A DNA stretch of 64,000 bases from SB11 sp964584305 (GCA_964584305.1 CAZOZL010000001.1:310001-374000), one strand, 5' to 3'. Shown: positions 35,290 to 44,699, counted from the first letter of the stretch. Made by a program: numbers and translations. Notes: a model not told the origin generated them from the sequence alone.

Positions 35290-37119
35290 ATGAAAAGAAT
35301 AACCCTATTGCTTTTTATTCTTCTTAGTTTATCTGTAAATAGTCAAAATAGTGCAGTTTTAAACTTGGCAAACGACGATAATTATGCATCATTCTCCTTT
35401 TTCGATAGTTTACCCTTAAAAAATTACTCCCTTTTTTTTACTGGCGAAAACCATCGCTACCCATCAAGTAACTCTGATTTGGAGTTGAAAATGTTTAAAT
35501 ATTTACATAAAAATGTAGGTGTTAGGGTGTTTATGGTAGAGTTTGGGCAAGCTATGGGGCTTTTAATAGATAGATATATTTATGATGGAGATACCGTAAC
35601 GAAGGAAATTTTAAAAACGCACTCGAAAAAAGCGTATTTTAATTTATTTAAAAGTTTAAGAGCCTTTAATAAATCACTTCCGATAGAAGATAAATTTGTT
35701 GTACAAAGTGTAGATATTGAACGTGAACTCCTGTTTTCAGTAAAGCTGTTAGAGTTTCTTTTGCCTGCTAAGTTGGATAGAGCAAGCGACTCTATAAAAA
35801 TACATATAGATGCTATAAAAGCCGTTTCCGAATATTATGATGCAGAGAGAGAGATTGAGTTAAAAAAAACATCGTTTGCTGATGATATTTGGCATAAAGA
35901 AAAAGAAGACATCTCGCCCCATGCCAGTATAAACTTATTGATAACAAATTTTGAAACAAATAAGGATAAGTATAGGGCGTTTTTAAATGAAAACTACGCT
36001 GCATTTAGCCAAGCGATAAACTGGATAAAAGAGTATAACCATTGGCGGTCATTATCAAGTACAGCACAGCAATACCTGTACCGTGAAACCTATATGGAAA
36101 ATAATGTAAAAGCAATGTTTTCTAAAACACCTAACCTTAAAGCATACGGACAGTTTGGGCGGTGTCATACTCAACTGGAAAGAGAAAAAGAGGAATGCAG
36201 GTATTATTATTTTAATGCACTTGCTACACGCCTAAACAATAGTAAGCATCCACAATTAAAAGGTAAAGTGTTTTCTTGCCCAATATTTTATCCCAATGCT
36301 ACAAGTTTTAATGAGGACATGCGGACTAATGATGGATTAAAAACATTAGTTGAAAAAACGGAGAAAAATAAAATTATGATATTTGCTCTTGATACCGTAG
36401 CAATACCCCACCTAAAAAGTATGGCAAGCCGTTTTAATGCTGTTATCATAAATAATTTGCGACGAGATAAATCTGAAAACGATGTGCTTGATGGTACTCC
36501 TTCGGCTAAGTTAAGGCGTGATAACCATAGGAGAAATCGTTTAATTTTTTTGGGAGAAGCAGGCGTAAAAGGCTACCACTTTTCGGAGGTAAATACGGCT
36601 TTGGGAACTACTTTTAATAATTTACAACAGTTTATAGGTTTCTCTATTAGCGTTGCTAAAAAAGGGGGCTTTAATAACAGCACCTCATTCCATTGGTTCC
36701 CATCAGTGCAAAAAAAAATAAATGACTCTACCACATCAACACTATCAGGATTTACGGTAGGTACACACTTTGGTAAAGATGTTTTGAAAAAAGAACATTA
36801 TGATTTAAGTTTAAGCATTGGCTACGGTTTTGAGCGGTGGACAAACACTATTGAAGAAAGGTTTGACGATGAGCAGCGCAAGGATATTTTTGGCAATAAC
36901 AGGGTTTCTCGCTACAGAAACCCTGCTTTTATTATGGATGCTGGTTTTAATTTTAGAATACACATAAATTGGATAACTTTTGGTTTTTTTGGCAGGTATC
37001 AATTAGATTTTTCTAATCGTAAGTGGCGATTACATAACGAGCTTCAGCCTAATACACCAAATTTTTCTTTAAATGCCTATACGTTAGGTGTTTCACTTGG
37101 GGCTAATTTAAACTACTAA
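35290..37119 (+). CDS. Erythromycin-esterase/ChaN-like domain protein with possible C-terminal beta barrel
   Basis: 609 residues with a signal peptide to about 19. Residues about 50-400 resemble the EreA/ChaN/Tiki superfamily: FTGENHRYPSSNSDLELKMF with the conserved Glu-Asn-His, VFMVEFGQAMGLLIDRYI, and a later AYGQFGRCHTQLE with a conserved His. From about 420 to the end the sequence turns into alternating aromatic strands (GFSISVAKKGGFNNS, SLSIGYGFERW, FIMDAGFNFRI, YTLGVSLGANLNY), as in an outer-membrane barrel. Possibly an outer-membrane-tethered hydrolase or metal-binding protein. Domain family moderately sure; the barrel is inference. Confidence 0.5.
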   Translation: MKRITLLLFILLSLSVNSQNSAVLNLANDDNYASFSFFDSLPLKNYSLFFTGENHRYPSSNSDLELKMFKYLHKNVGVRVFMVEFGQAMGLLIDRYIYDGDTVTKEILKTHSKKAYFNLFKSLRAFNKSLPIEDKFVVQSVDIERELLFSVKLLEFLLPAKLDRASDSIKIHIDAIKAVSEYYDAEREIELKKTSFADDIWHKEKEDISPHASINLLITNFETNKDKYRAFLNENYAAFSQAINWIKEYNHWRSLSSTAQQYLYRETYMENNVKAMFSKTPNLKAYGQFGRCHTQLEREKEECRYYYFNALATRLNNSKHPQLKGKVFSCPIFYPNATSFNEDMRTNDGLKTLVEKTEKNKIMIFALDTVAIPHLKSMASRFNAVIINNLRRDKSENDVLDGTPSAKLRRDNHRRNRLIFLGEAGVKGYHFSEVNTALGTTFNNLQQFIGFSISVAKKGGFNNSTSFHWFPSVQKKINDSTTSTLSGFTVGTHFGKDVLKKEHYDLSLSIGYGFERWTNTIEERFDDEQRKDIFGNNRVSRYRNPAFIMDAGFNFRIHINWITFGFFGRYQLDFSNRKWRLHNELQPNTPNFSLNAYTLGVSLGANLNY

Positions 37120-37129
37120 GCCTATTTAT

Positions 37130-37144
37130 AACCCGTAGTGCATT
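37130..37144. repeat. AACCCGTAGTGCATT repeat module in the 37120-37437 spacer
   Basis: Same 15-base core as 12594-12608 (direct) and as about 50794-50808 and 56630-56644 (inverted). The spacer also has AAACTTGCAACGGTCTTTAA near 37349, the near-complement of GACCGTTGCAAGGGG near 33760. No gene is seen. Confidence 0.6.
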
Positions 37145-37437
37145 TACTATAAATTTTGCAACTGAACTATCAGCATCTTTATTAGCTATTTCTTTTTGGA
37201 TGGTGGAGGGCTGTCATGCTGAACTTGATTTAAACAGAATAGACATTCATGCCTATTCTATACATAAAGTTTTTGTTAAGGTTATGAATTGCGGCAGGTT
37301 TCAACCTATCGCTATGTTAAATAATAAGACTTTTAGCACTTTAAAAGAAACTTGCAACGGTCTTTAACTTTAGCAGTACTAAGCAAATAGCCCTTTTTAG
37401 TGTGAAAAAGTAATTAAAATCATCAAGAAATGTAGTA

Positions 37438-37468
37438 TTGAAAAACTGGTATAACTCTTGTATATTTG
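37438..37468 (+). promoter_or_regulatory. Promoter of the lipoprotein gene (TTG-N20-TATATTTG)
   Basis: TTG 37438-37440 and TATATTTG 37461-37468 match both elements well. The box lies 31 bases before ATG 37500 and rules out the TTG at 37458 as a start. Confidence 0.6.
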
Positions 37469-37499
37469 CCGAAAACAAAACAACTATTTAAAAAATATT

Positions 37500-38402
37500 A
37501 TGAAAAAATTCGCATTTCTATTCGTATTTGCTCTTGCGGGGAGTTTATTCTTCTCATCATGTAGCAACAGTGATGATGATACCACTGCAAAACCAAGACC
37601 ATCGATAAGTTGGAAGGGAGGAGCTGGTTTTACTTCTACTGATGCAAGTGTTCCTGCGGGTAACACCTTCGATTTTGGTATTACAGCTGCTTCAACAAGT
37701 GGAGAAAATATTACCCGTGTACGTGTAACTACAAGTGTAAACGGCGGAACGGCTTCTATTCTTTCAGACTCAACCCTTAAAGAAAAAACTGTAAGTATTG
37801 ATTGGATTGGTATTAACGTGGGTAGTTTACCAAATGCTAAAATAAGATATACAATTACTGTTACCCAATCAAACGGAGAGTCTTCTTCAGTTGGGCTTAC
37901 AATAACTGTAACACCTACACCTAAAAATGTTCAAACCCGTTCTAATATCCAAATGGGTGCACAAACAAATCCTACATTAGGTTCATTCTTTGATTTTACC
38001 ACTCAAAATATATTATTATTAGGTGCGGCTAATTTAGCTCCTGCTTCAATAGATTTTATTTTTTACAGTGGTACTGGTGGGTCTGTTTTTGCTGCCCCTG
38101 ATAGTGATAATACTCCATTTCCTACAGTTAAGGATAATTGGGCAACAAGAAACAATACAAGGTTCCGCAGAACTACTTTAACTGCTGCTCAATTTGATGC
38201 AATTGCTGACGGTACTGCCTCAACCCCAATTGATAATGAAGCTACCTCTGGTGCTTTTACATCTGATGTTAAGCTACTTAAAGTAGGCGATGTAATTGTG
38301 TTTATTACTGCTGGTGGGCAAGAATTTGGCTTGCTAAAAGTTAGTGCTATTACTGCAGGTGGTGCAGGTAGTATTACTTTTGATTTGAAATTTGGCTCTT
38401 AA
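37500..38402 (+). CDS. Surface-type lipoprotein of unknown function
   Basis: 300 residues from ATG 37500. Lipobox FFSSC followed by SNSDDD: Asp-rich residues just after the Cys are the Bacteroidota signal for export to the cell surface. The mature protein is Thr/Ser-rich and beta-like, with an Ig-like stretch at about 40-135 (FDFGITAASTSGENITRVRVTT) and a second domain after PTPKNVQTRSNIQMGAQ. No known family is recognised. A strong terminator follows, so it is a single-gene unit. Confidence 0.75.
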   Translation: MKKFAFLFVFALAGSLFFSSCSNSDDDTTAKPRPSISWKGGAGFTSTDASVPAGNTFDFGITAASTSGENITRVRVTTSVNGGTASILSDSTLKEKTVSIDWIGINVGSLPNAKIRYTITVTQSNGESSSVGLTITVTPTPKNVQTRSNIQMGAQTNPTLGSFFDFTTQNILLLGAANLAPASIDFIFYSGTGGSVFAAPDSDNTPFPTVKDNWATRNNTRFRRTTLTAAQFDAIADGTASTPIDNEATSGAFTSDVKLLKVGDVIVFITAGGQEFGLLKVSAITAGGAGSITFDLKFGS

Positions 38403-38424
38403 TTAAGCCTTTAAACATTATAGT

Positions 38425-38458
38425 AAATGCCACTCTATTTTTAGAGTGGCATTTTTTT
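38425..38458 (+). terminator. Rho-independent terminator after the lipoprotein gene
   Basis: AAATGCCACTCTA (38425-38437) and TAGAGTGGCATTT (38442-38454) form a perfect 13-bp stem with a T run. Confidence 0.93.
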
Positions 38459-38504
38459 GTTCCAATATTTTTATATTGTAGTTTATTTGCAAGTAATAGA
38501 TACT

Positions 38505-39470
38505 ATGAAAAAGATAGCTGTATTTACATCAGGAGGAGACTCACCAGGAATGAATGCGTGTGTGCGTGCTGTGGTGCGTGCAGGCATATACAATGGTTTG
38601 GAGGTGGTAGGCATACTAAGAGGATATAATGGTATGGTAGAAGGTAATTTTAAAACATTAGAAACCACCAGCGTGGCTAATATAGTACAACAAGGAGGCA
38701 CTATACTTAAAACTGCCCGTAGCAAAGTGTTTACTACCGCCGAAGGGAGAAAAAAGGCATACGAAAACCTTAAAGAACAAAATATTGAGGGGTTGGTATG
38801 TATTGGAGGAGACGGATCTTTTACAGGGGCAAAAGTATTTTTTGAAGAATATGGAATACCCTGCATAGGCGCGCCAGGTACTATTGATAATGATTTGTAT
38901 GGTACAGACTATACCATTGGCTTTGATACAGCCATAAATACCGCCGTTGAAGCTATTGACAAAATACGTGATACGGCAGATAGCCACGACCGTATTTTTT
39001 TTGTAGAAGTGATGGGCAGACATAGCGGTGCTATTGCCCTTGAAGTAGGGCTGGCAGGAGGTGCAGAGGCTATTTTAGTGCCAGAGTTTAGCGGAGAGGT
39101 AGAAACACTGAAGGCGATGTTTAGAAAAAGGAAACGCAAAAAAAGTTTTTCGATAATTGTGGTAGCAGAAGGAGATGAACAGGGCGGAGCTTATGAAATT
39201 GCCAACGCACTTAAAAAAGAATTTCCTGCTATTGATCCCCGAGTTACTATTTTGGGGCATATACAACGGGGCGGCAGACCAACAGCCAGAGACCGAGTTT
39301 TAGCTACCCGCATTGGGGTAGCCTGTGTAGAGGCATTGCTACAAGGCGAAACCAATAAAATGGTAGGCATAATAAATAATAAGATAGCACTTACACCACT
39401 TAGTGAAGCTATAAACAAAACTAAAACATTGCCCGATACTTTTAAGTTATTGCAAGCATTAAATGTGTAA
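38505..39470 (+). CDS. pfkA: ATP-dependent 6-phosphofructokinase
   Basis: 321 residues from ATG 38505, the standard bacterial PfkA length; an upstream TTG at 38457 lies in the preceding terminator's T run. Converts fructose-6-phosphate to fructose-1,6-bisphosphate. GGDSPGMNA is the N-terminal ATP loop, IGGDGSFTGA the second nucleotide motif, PGTIDNDLYGTD carries the catalytic Asp, EVMGRHSGAIAL and GHIQRGGRPTARDR the sugar-phosphate residues. GGDGS (Gly after GGD) argues for ATP rather than pyrophosphate as donor. Confidence 0.96.
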   Translation: MKKIAVFTSGGDSPGMNACVRAVVRAGIYNGLEVVGILRGYNGMVEGNFKTLETTSVANIVQQGGTILKTARSKVFTTAEGRKKAYENLKEQNIEGLVCIGGDGSFTGAKVFFEEYGIPCIGAPGTIDNDLYGTDYTIGFDTAINTAVEAIDKIRDTADSHDRIFFVEVMGRHSGAIALEVGLAGGAEAILVPEFSGEVETLKAMFRKRKRKKSFSIIVVAEGDEQGGAYEIANALKKEFPAIDPRVTILGHIQRGGRPTARDRVLATRIGVACVEALLQGETNKMVGIINNKIALTPLSEAINKTKTLPDTFKLLQALNV

Positions 39471-39481
39471 CTATACTTTAC

Positions 39482-39501
39482 TATAAAAGTGTACTTTTAT
39501 A
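39482..39501. terminator. AT-rich hairpin after pfkA
   Basis: TATAAAAGT-GT-ACTTTTATA, a 9-bp stem with a two-base centre, 11 bases past the stop. No T run, so termination is doubtful. Confidence 0.3.
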
Positions 39502-39587
39502 CTTATACGGGGTGGTTTTAGTGTATTACTTATATATTATTTGGCAAGCCCCTTTCTTAGGAGTATTTTGTGCCATTAAGTATAATA

Positions 39588-40373
39588 ATGCTATATCATA
39601 AAACCTATTTGCATCCCACCTCTACCGTGTGGGTAGTTTTTGTTCACGGCGCAGGTGGAAGCTCCAATGTGTGGTATAAGCAGGTAAAAGATTTTAAAAC
39701 CAATTTTAATGTTTTGCTTGTTGATTTACGAGGGCATGGAAAATCACAAACTGTATATAGTGAAGTGTGGAGCAATAAATATACTTTTGAGGATGTGAGC
39801 AATGATGTTTTAGAGGTATTAAACCATTTAAAAATTGATAAAGCCCATTTTATTGGCATTTCACTGGGTACTATAATTATTCGTACCATTGCTGATATTG
39901 CTCCCGCCCGCGTTCACTCGCTTATATTAGGCGGGGCGGTTACTCGTCTCACAATAAAATCGCGCATACTGGTAAATGTGGGCAATGTCATAAAACGCCT
40001 TATCCCTTATATGTGGCTGTATAAAATTTATGCTATGATATTGCTGCCCAAAGCCAACCACTCCGAATCACGAAATTTATTTATAAAAGAGGCAAAATCA
40101 CTATATCAAAAAGAGTTTTTACGCTGGTTTAAACTCACCAAAGACTTAAATCCTATTTTAAAACTGTTTCGTGAAAAGCCGCTACAACTCCCCGTTTTTT
40201 ATGTGATGGGCGGTGAGGATTATATGTTTTTAGAACCCGTGCGAGAAATGGTGAAAATACACGCCAATAGCAGCCTGTTTGTAATTGAAAAATGCGGACA
40301 CGTAGTAAATGTAGAACAACCCACTGTTTTTAACACTAGGGTGATACGCTATATAGCTGACTTTACTAAATAG
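39588..40373 (+). CDS. Alpha/beta-fold hydrolase
   Basis: 261 residues from ATG 39588; the GTG at 39570 overlaps a TATTTTG box and was rejected. VVFVHGAGGSSNVW is the oxyanion loop, DLRGHGKS the following strand, GISLGTII holds the nucleophile Ser in GxSxG, GGEDYMF the acid region and EKCGHVVNVEQP the catalytic His. Cytosolic (no signal peptide). The layout is that of esterases, lactonases and C-C hydrolases; the substrate cannot be told from sequence or neighbours. Confidence 0.88.
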   Translation: MLYHKTYLHPTSTVWVVFVHGAGGSSNVWYKQVKDFKTNFNVLLVDLRGHGKSQTVYSEVWSNKYTFEDVSNDVLEVLNHLKIDKAHFIGISLGTIIIRTIADIAPARVHSLILGGAVTRLTIKSRILVNVGNVIKRLIPYMWLYKIYAMILLPKANHSESRNLFIKEAKSLYQKEFLRWFKLTKDLNPILKLFREKPLQLPVFYVMGGEDYMFLEPVREMVKIHANSSLFVIEKCGHVVNVEQPTVFNTRVIRYIADFTK

Positions 40374-40484
40374 TATAGATAGTAAAAATCAAGCGGGAGG
40401 AACAACACTATTTTTACCTATTTTTTGGTTTAGTTTCTATAAAATATAGAGGTATTACAAAACTTGTTTAAATTTACCCTGCCA

Positions 40485-41333
40485 ATGAGCAAAAAAGCAG
40501 CAAAAGAACTACACGCTAAGCAAAAACTTTCGGCATGGCGGTTAAAAATACATGAGGTAATTTTTGAAGCAGATACTCCAGTAGGCAAAGCCTTCGACAT
40601 TATTCTGATACTCTTAATACTAATAAGTTTATTAGGTATGATGCTGGAGAGCGTAAAAGAAATTGAAGCGGAGTATGGCACACAATTACGGATTTTAGAC
40701 TGGGTAATTACTATAATTTTTACAATAGAATATACCTTGCGTATTATAGCAACAGGGCGACCAAAGAAATATATTTTTAGCTTTTATGGTATTATAGATT
40801 TACTTTCCATTTTGCCTACCTATATAGGTATATTTGTAGGAGGCGCACAAGCCCTGTCGGTATTGCGGGCAATACGTTTAATGCGTGTATTCAGAGTATT
40901 AAAGTTAGTACAATTTGTAGGCGAAAGTTCTTCACTCACAAAAGCCGTGAAAGCCAGCGTTAATAAAATTATAGTTTTTTTACTGTTTGTAATCACCCTG
41001 TGCATGATTTTGGGCACACTAATGTATTTGATAGAAGGTAAAGAAGCGGGGTTTACCAGCATACCCATAAGTATATACTGGTGTATAGTAACCCTTACCA
41101 CAGTGGGGTATGGCGATATAATACCACATACAGTATTAGGGCAAACTCTTGCCTCGTTTATAATGATTATAGGCTATGGAGTACTGGCAGTACCCACAGG
41201 CATTGTGAGTGCAGAAATGGTGCGAGGCAACCAAAAAGAGGATAGTTTTTCTACACAGGCTTGCCCCCAATGCTCAAAAGAAGGGCATGAACCTGATGCA
41301 GCACATTGCAAGTATTGCGGCGCAGAGTTGTAA
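40485..41333 (+). CDS. Voltage-gated-type potassium channel with C-terminal zinc ribbon
   Basis: 282 residues from ATG 40485. Six membrane segments: the S4-like helix is SVLRAIRLMRVFRVLKLVQF with regularly spaced Arg, the selectivity filter is TTVGYGD (potassium type), followed by the S6 helix. The last ~35 residues (CPQCSKEGHEPDAAHCKYCGAEL) hold two CxxC pairs, a zinc-ribbon-like tail on the cytosolic side. Exports or conducts K+ in response to voltage. The ribbon is common in bacterial Kv-like channels but its role is not known. Confidence 0.9.
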   Translation: MSKKAAKELHAKQKLSAWRLKIHEVIFEADTPVGKAFDIILILLILISLLGMMLESVKEIEAEYGTQLRILDWVITIIFTIEYTLRIIATGRPKKYIFSFYGIIDLLSILPTYIGIFVGGAQALSVLRAIRLMRVFRVLKLVQFVGESSSLTKAVKASVNKIIVFLLFVITLCMILGTLMYLIEGKEAGFTSIPISIYWCIVTLTTVGYGDIIPHTVLGQTLASFIMIIGYGVLAVPTGIVSAEMVRGNQKEDSFSTQACPQCSKEGHEPDAAHCKYCGAEL

Positions 41334-41390
41334 AAAAAAATCGCTTAAAGTTCGAAATTTAGGAAAACCGTATCTTCGTGCAATATTATC

Positions 41391-41723
41391 ATGGGCAAAA
41401 AAGATAAAAAATACACCATTCAGCTTAGTTTTGAGGGGATAGAGCTCCCTCCATTCAAAGACATTCTTGTTGTGGGCAAAAACTCGCTGCAAGGTAAAAT
41501 CGGGCTTTCAAAATCGCTCGAATTATTAATACCCAACGGGTTTGAGTTGGTGGAAGTAAAAGATAAGCGGGTAGATGTTGTATTTATTAATACACGAATC
41601 ACCAAAAAAATACCTACTAAAAAAGTCATTAAATTACTTGCCAAAAAGGTGTTTCCACATATTTCTGATGGCGAATTTTTAAAAGTAAACCTTACACTAA
41701 ATGTTTCATATAGCCCTTTTTGA
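41391..41723 (+). CDS. Small basic protein of unknown function
   Basis: 110 residues from ATG 41391, Lys/Val-rich, with no signal peptide or recognised motif. It sits 57 bases after the channel gene and 40 bases before the CBS-histidine kinase gene on the same strand, so cotranscription with the kinase is possible. ELVEVKDKRVDVVFINTRI is the only distinctive stretch. Expression is supported mainly by its length, clean start and the lack of a competing frame. Confidence 0.5.
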   Translation: MGKKDKKYTIQLSFEGIELPPFKDILVVGKNSLQGKIGLSKSLELLIPNGFELVEVKDKRVDVVFINTRITKKIPTKKVIKLLAKKVFPHISDGEFLKVNLTLNVSYSPF

Positions 41724-41763
41724 GAAAGGGAATTATCCATTTTTATAAAGACACGCAGTACCC

Positions 41764-42774
41764 ATGCTGATACAAAAATTAGTTCGTAAAGACTTTAAAG
41801 TTATAACACCCTACCAAAGTATACAAAGTATAAAAGGTGATTTAGCCGATAAGAATGCGTTAATTGTTATGGAAAAAGGGAAGTATTTGGGTTTGCTCAC
41901 CTTGCGAGACGTGGTGATTAAAACACATAACCTTGTGATTGACTGTGTTTTACCAAAGCCCATAGTAAGGTCTCACCATTTTCTTGAAGATGTTTTAAAA
42001 ATAATGGTGGCAGAAAACACCGAAGCATTACCCGTTGTTGATGAGGGTAATTTTGTAGGAGTGGTATTTAAAACAGACCTTATGCTTTTGCTATGTAAAA
42101 CTAATGAAGAACGGCAAGAGCATATCCGCACTATTGTGCATGATTTGCGTAACCCAATAGCAAATATTGCCAGTTTAACCGAAATGCTTAAATTTGGTTT
42201 AGATGATGATAAACAAGAGTTGATAAAGCACACCCAAAATGCCTGCATTTTTGCTAATGATATTATAAACGATTTATTAGTATCAGCAGAGATAGAAGAG
42301 AGTAGCACTGTGCTTAAAAAACAATCAACAGATATTATTTTGTTTTTAAAATCGTGCTTGCACAATATTAGTGGCTCTGCAAATGTGAAAGATATTGAAG
42401 TAAAAGATGCTTTGCCCGCTACTTCTTTTCACCTAAAAATTGATACACTAAAATTTAAAAGAGCCATTCTTAACCTGCTATCAAACGCTGTAAAATTCAC
42501 CCCTGAAGGGGGCTACATTAAGCTAAGTGCTTTAATAAAAAATGAAAGAATAACTATTGTCATAGCTGATAGTGGCATAGGTATTCCTAAGTCGCTGCAA
42601 CCCATAGTTTTCGAAAAATTTACAAAAGCCAAACGGCAAGGTACTAATAATGAAACCTCTACTGGTTTGGGAATGTATATAACCAAACAGTTGATAGAGC
42701 AGCACAATGGCAAAATTTGGTTTGAAAGTAAAAAAAATAAAGGTTCTACCTTTTTTATTGAGTTGAAGGCTTAA
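41764..42774 (+). CDS. Soluble histidine kinase with N-terminal CBS domain pair
   Basis: 336 residues, no membrane segment. Residues about 1-115 read as two CBS repeats (KNALIVMEKGKYLGLLTLRDVV and TEALPVVDEGNFVGVVFKTDL), a nucleotide-binding sensor. Then the H box IVHDLRNPIANI with the phosphorylated His126, and the ATPase domain: NLLSNAVKFTP (N box), ADSGIGIPKS (G1), GLGMYITKQL (G2). The kinase would sense cytosolic energy charge or nucleotides and signal to a response regulator that is not adjacent (orphan kinase). It follows the small basic gene by 40 bases. Confidence 0.9.
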   Translation: MLIQKLVRKDFKVITPYQSIQSIKGDLADKNALIVMEKGKYLGLLTLRDVVIKTHNLVIDCVLPKPIVRSHHFLEDVLKIMVAENTEALPVVDEGNFVGVVFKTDLMLLLCKTNEERQEHIRTIVHDLRNPIANIASLTEMLKFGLDDDKQELIKHTQNACIFANDIINDLLVSAEIEESSTVLKKQSTDIILFLKSCLHNISGSANVKDIEVKDALPATSFHLKIDTLKFKRAILNLLSNAVKFTPEGGYIKLSALIKNERITIVIADSGIGIPKSLQPIVFEKFTKAKRQGTNNETSTGLGMYITKQLIEQHNGKIWFESKKNKGSTFFIELKA

Positions 42775-42936
42775 GCGTTTGTTTGCAAAATGTGCGGCGG
42801 TGGAATGTGCAAGGTTGTAGGTCATAATTTTTTGACAATGTGCGATGAAAAAATTTGAATACACCGCAAGGCGTGGCTGAAAGTCCTGACCTTGAACAGG
42901 GGCGCAGGATTAAATTTGCTTGAGCCTTTGGGGTGA

Positions 42937-43176
42937 AAAGATAAAGTCGCCAAGTCCATCATTCAAAATGTGAAAATATCATGCACCATCACCGAAAACT
43001 TAACCAGCTATGTAAGCAGACATTCATTTGCAACACAAGCCATGATGCTGGAAGTGCCATTCAAAGTAATCAGCACCATGCTCGGACATTCCGATTTGAA
43101 AACAACCGAAATCTACCTAAAAAGCCTCCCGTCAAACATTCTTGATGATTACAATGAGAAAATTTTAGCTGGATAA
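42937..43176 (+). pseudogene. C-terminal remnant of a tyrosine recombinase/integrase
   Basis: The open frame gives only the last ~80 residues of a Bacteroidota tyrosine recombinase: LTSYVSRHSFATQAM with the catalytic Arg of the RHS box, MLGHSDLKTTEIYL with the conserved His and the nucleophile Tyr, and the usual tail LPSNILDDYNEKI. The N-terminal arm, core-binding domain and first catalytic Arg are gone; an in-frame stop lies at 42934. It stands at the left edge of the 43.4-47.1 kb minus-strand block. The 43177-43442 stretch after it holds no convincing gene. Confidence 0.8.
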
Positions 43177-43442
43177 AGCTCTTTTTAACAGTGTGTATCA
43201 GGGTAATGTTTTCATCGCAGGACTATTTGCTCCTTTTTTATTGGAGTTAGAAATGGGTTATAATCCTTTTTCTGTATAAGCTTAAAGAGTTTAATTCTTA
43301 TTAAAATATTTTTGAGTACAACATAGGTACAACAAATTTTAGGCTGAGATGCTTATTCTTAAAGGATTTAAAAACCAAAAGTATAGTCTTTTAATACCTT
43401 GTATTGAAGTAAACTGTGAAGATGATTTAAGTAATATTATGC

Positions 43443-43949
43443 CTACTCTATTACTCTAGCTTCTGCTAATGCATTTTTCAACAGACCAACTGTTTCTCTT
43501 TCATCTTGGGTTTCAATAATTTTCACCTCGTTACCTTGAAGTTTCAGAATCAGATTTCGATATTGCTCTAGTGTCCAACCTTCAGTTTGATAATTACCAC
43601 CAGGGATGGGACGTTTTGCAGCACTGAATCTACAAGCACCCGGCGCAAAGAATATTACAGACCATTGACGTGATTCTAGTTTCGCAATAAAATCAGAATC
43701 ATTTGTTGTAGGAACATATTCTGGGTTTCCAATTAGTGGCGGTATTGCTTTTGAAGCCTCTAAAGACATAGTTGGATCACATCCACGAGCTAATATGCTT
43801 TTTTTCGAATTGTCTATTAAATTTGCTTGTTCTTGTTTTGGCTTATTCATAATTGGTAATTTAATATCTACACTTTTGAAACTTAGGAAGGTTATTAAAC
43901 TTACTGCTGCTACAGTAAATCTTCTTACCATTAAATATTGTTTGGGCAT
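43443..43949 (-). CDS. Exported protein of unknown function
   Basis: 168 residues. The N-terminus has a hydrophobic, signal-like segment (FTVAAVSLITFLSF). The mature part holds two Cys (RGCDPTM and GACRFS) and the segment SDFIAKLESRQWSVIFFAPGACRFSAAKRP. I recognise no family. Last gene of the minus-strand block, 24 bases after the DUF481-like gene. Codon use is AT-rich like its neighbours in the block. Confidence 0.5.
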   Translation of the reverse strand: MPKQYLMVRRFTVAAVSLITFLSFKSVDIKLPIMNKPKQEQANLIDNSKKSILARGCDPTMSLEASKAIPPLIGNPEYVPTTNDSDFIAKLESRQWSVIFFAPGACRFSAAKRPIPGGNYQTEGWTLEQYRNLILKLQGNEVKIIETQDERETVGLLKNALAEARVIE

Positions 43950-43973
43950 TTTTATAACTATTAACTTATTTCT

Positions 43974-44699
43974 TTAAAACCTAGCCGATACTCCCAATAA
44001 ATTGGATGTGTTTAATGGTTTTTTATTTACATCGGTTGTGTTGGTATAAACTATAAAATTGCTGACGATTATATTTAGCTTAGTTGTAATAGGAATCATC
44101 CATCTTAGGGTATTTTGAAAACCATATATATCGTTTTTTTGAAAAGAATTGTAACTGTGAAACTCCCAGTTTAAGCTTAATTTATTTCTTATTAAAGGGA
44201 AGCTACCTTTGATAAAAGACAATAAAACAGGTTTGTTTAATGGCTCATTAACTAAAAATACAGTGTTAAGATAACCTGCTAATAGATTAACTTGTAGATT
44301 GAAGTTTTGCTCTTTTTGAATGAGGTTTAGTCCATACCCACCTCCTGCGACAACCGATTTTTTAATTCCAAACGATTTAGCAAAACCATAATATCCCATG
44401 GTTACAGGATAAAATCTTTTTTTATGAGCGTATTTAAGAACAGAGTAAGTCCACAAGTCATTAATAACGTTTATTTCCTGAACCGCTACATAGTTGTAAC
44501 TACCTGATACACTAAACGACCATTTGCTATTGTATACTTCTGCATTAAGATGTGTGTTACCTCCAATTTGATTTAAATTACCACTTTGAAGCATGCCTTG
44601 AAGATTAAATGAACCGTGAATTTTCAAAGTATCTTTTTGTGACCAAGCTGTTGCCTGAACACCAAATAGAATAAGACTTACTAGTAGTACTTTTTTCAT
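43974..44699 (-). CDS. DUF481-like outer-membrane beta-barrel protein
   Basis: 241 residues with a signal peptide ending TAWSQ. The rest alternates aromatic strands in DUF481 fashion (KIHGSFNLQGMLQSGNLNQIGG, KWSFSVSGSYNYV, YPVTMGYYGFAK, LNVNIIVSNF-like end) and ends in an aromatic residue (SARF), as barrels folded by BamA do. Likely an outer-membrane protein; its ligand is unknown. Five bases separate its start from the stop of the FMN-reductase gene, so they are cotranscribed. Confidence 0.65.
   Translation of the reverse strand: MKKVLLVSLILFGVQATAWSQKDTLKIHGSFNLQGMLQSGNLNQIGGNTHLNAEVYNSKWSFSVSGSYNYVAVQEINVINDLWTYSVLKYAHKKRFYPVTMGYYGFAKSFGIKKSVVAGGGYGLNLIQKEQNFNLQVNLLAGYLNTVFLVNEPLNKPVLLSFIKGSFPLIRNKLSLNWEFHSYNSFQKNDIYGFQNTLRWMIPITTKLNIIVSNFIVYTNTTDVNKKPLNTSNLLGVSARF

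Noticed and set aside
42775..42936. Upstream part of the tyrosine recombinase
   Set aside because: I could not find the missing recombinase segments in any frame of this stretch; left as undefined sequence.
43349..43457. Short plus-strand frame starting MLILKGFKNQKYS
   Set aside because: About 35 codons, no motif, and its end overlaps the coding end of the minus-strand gene at 43443.
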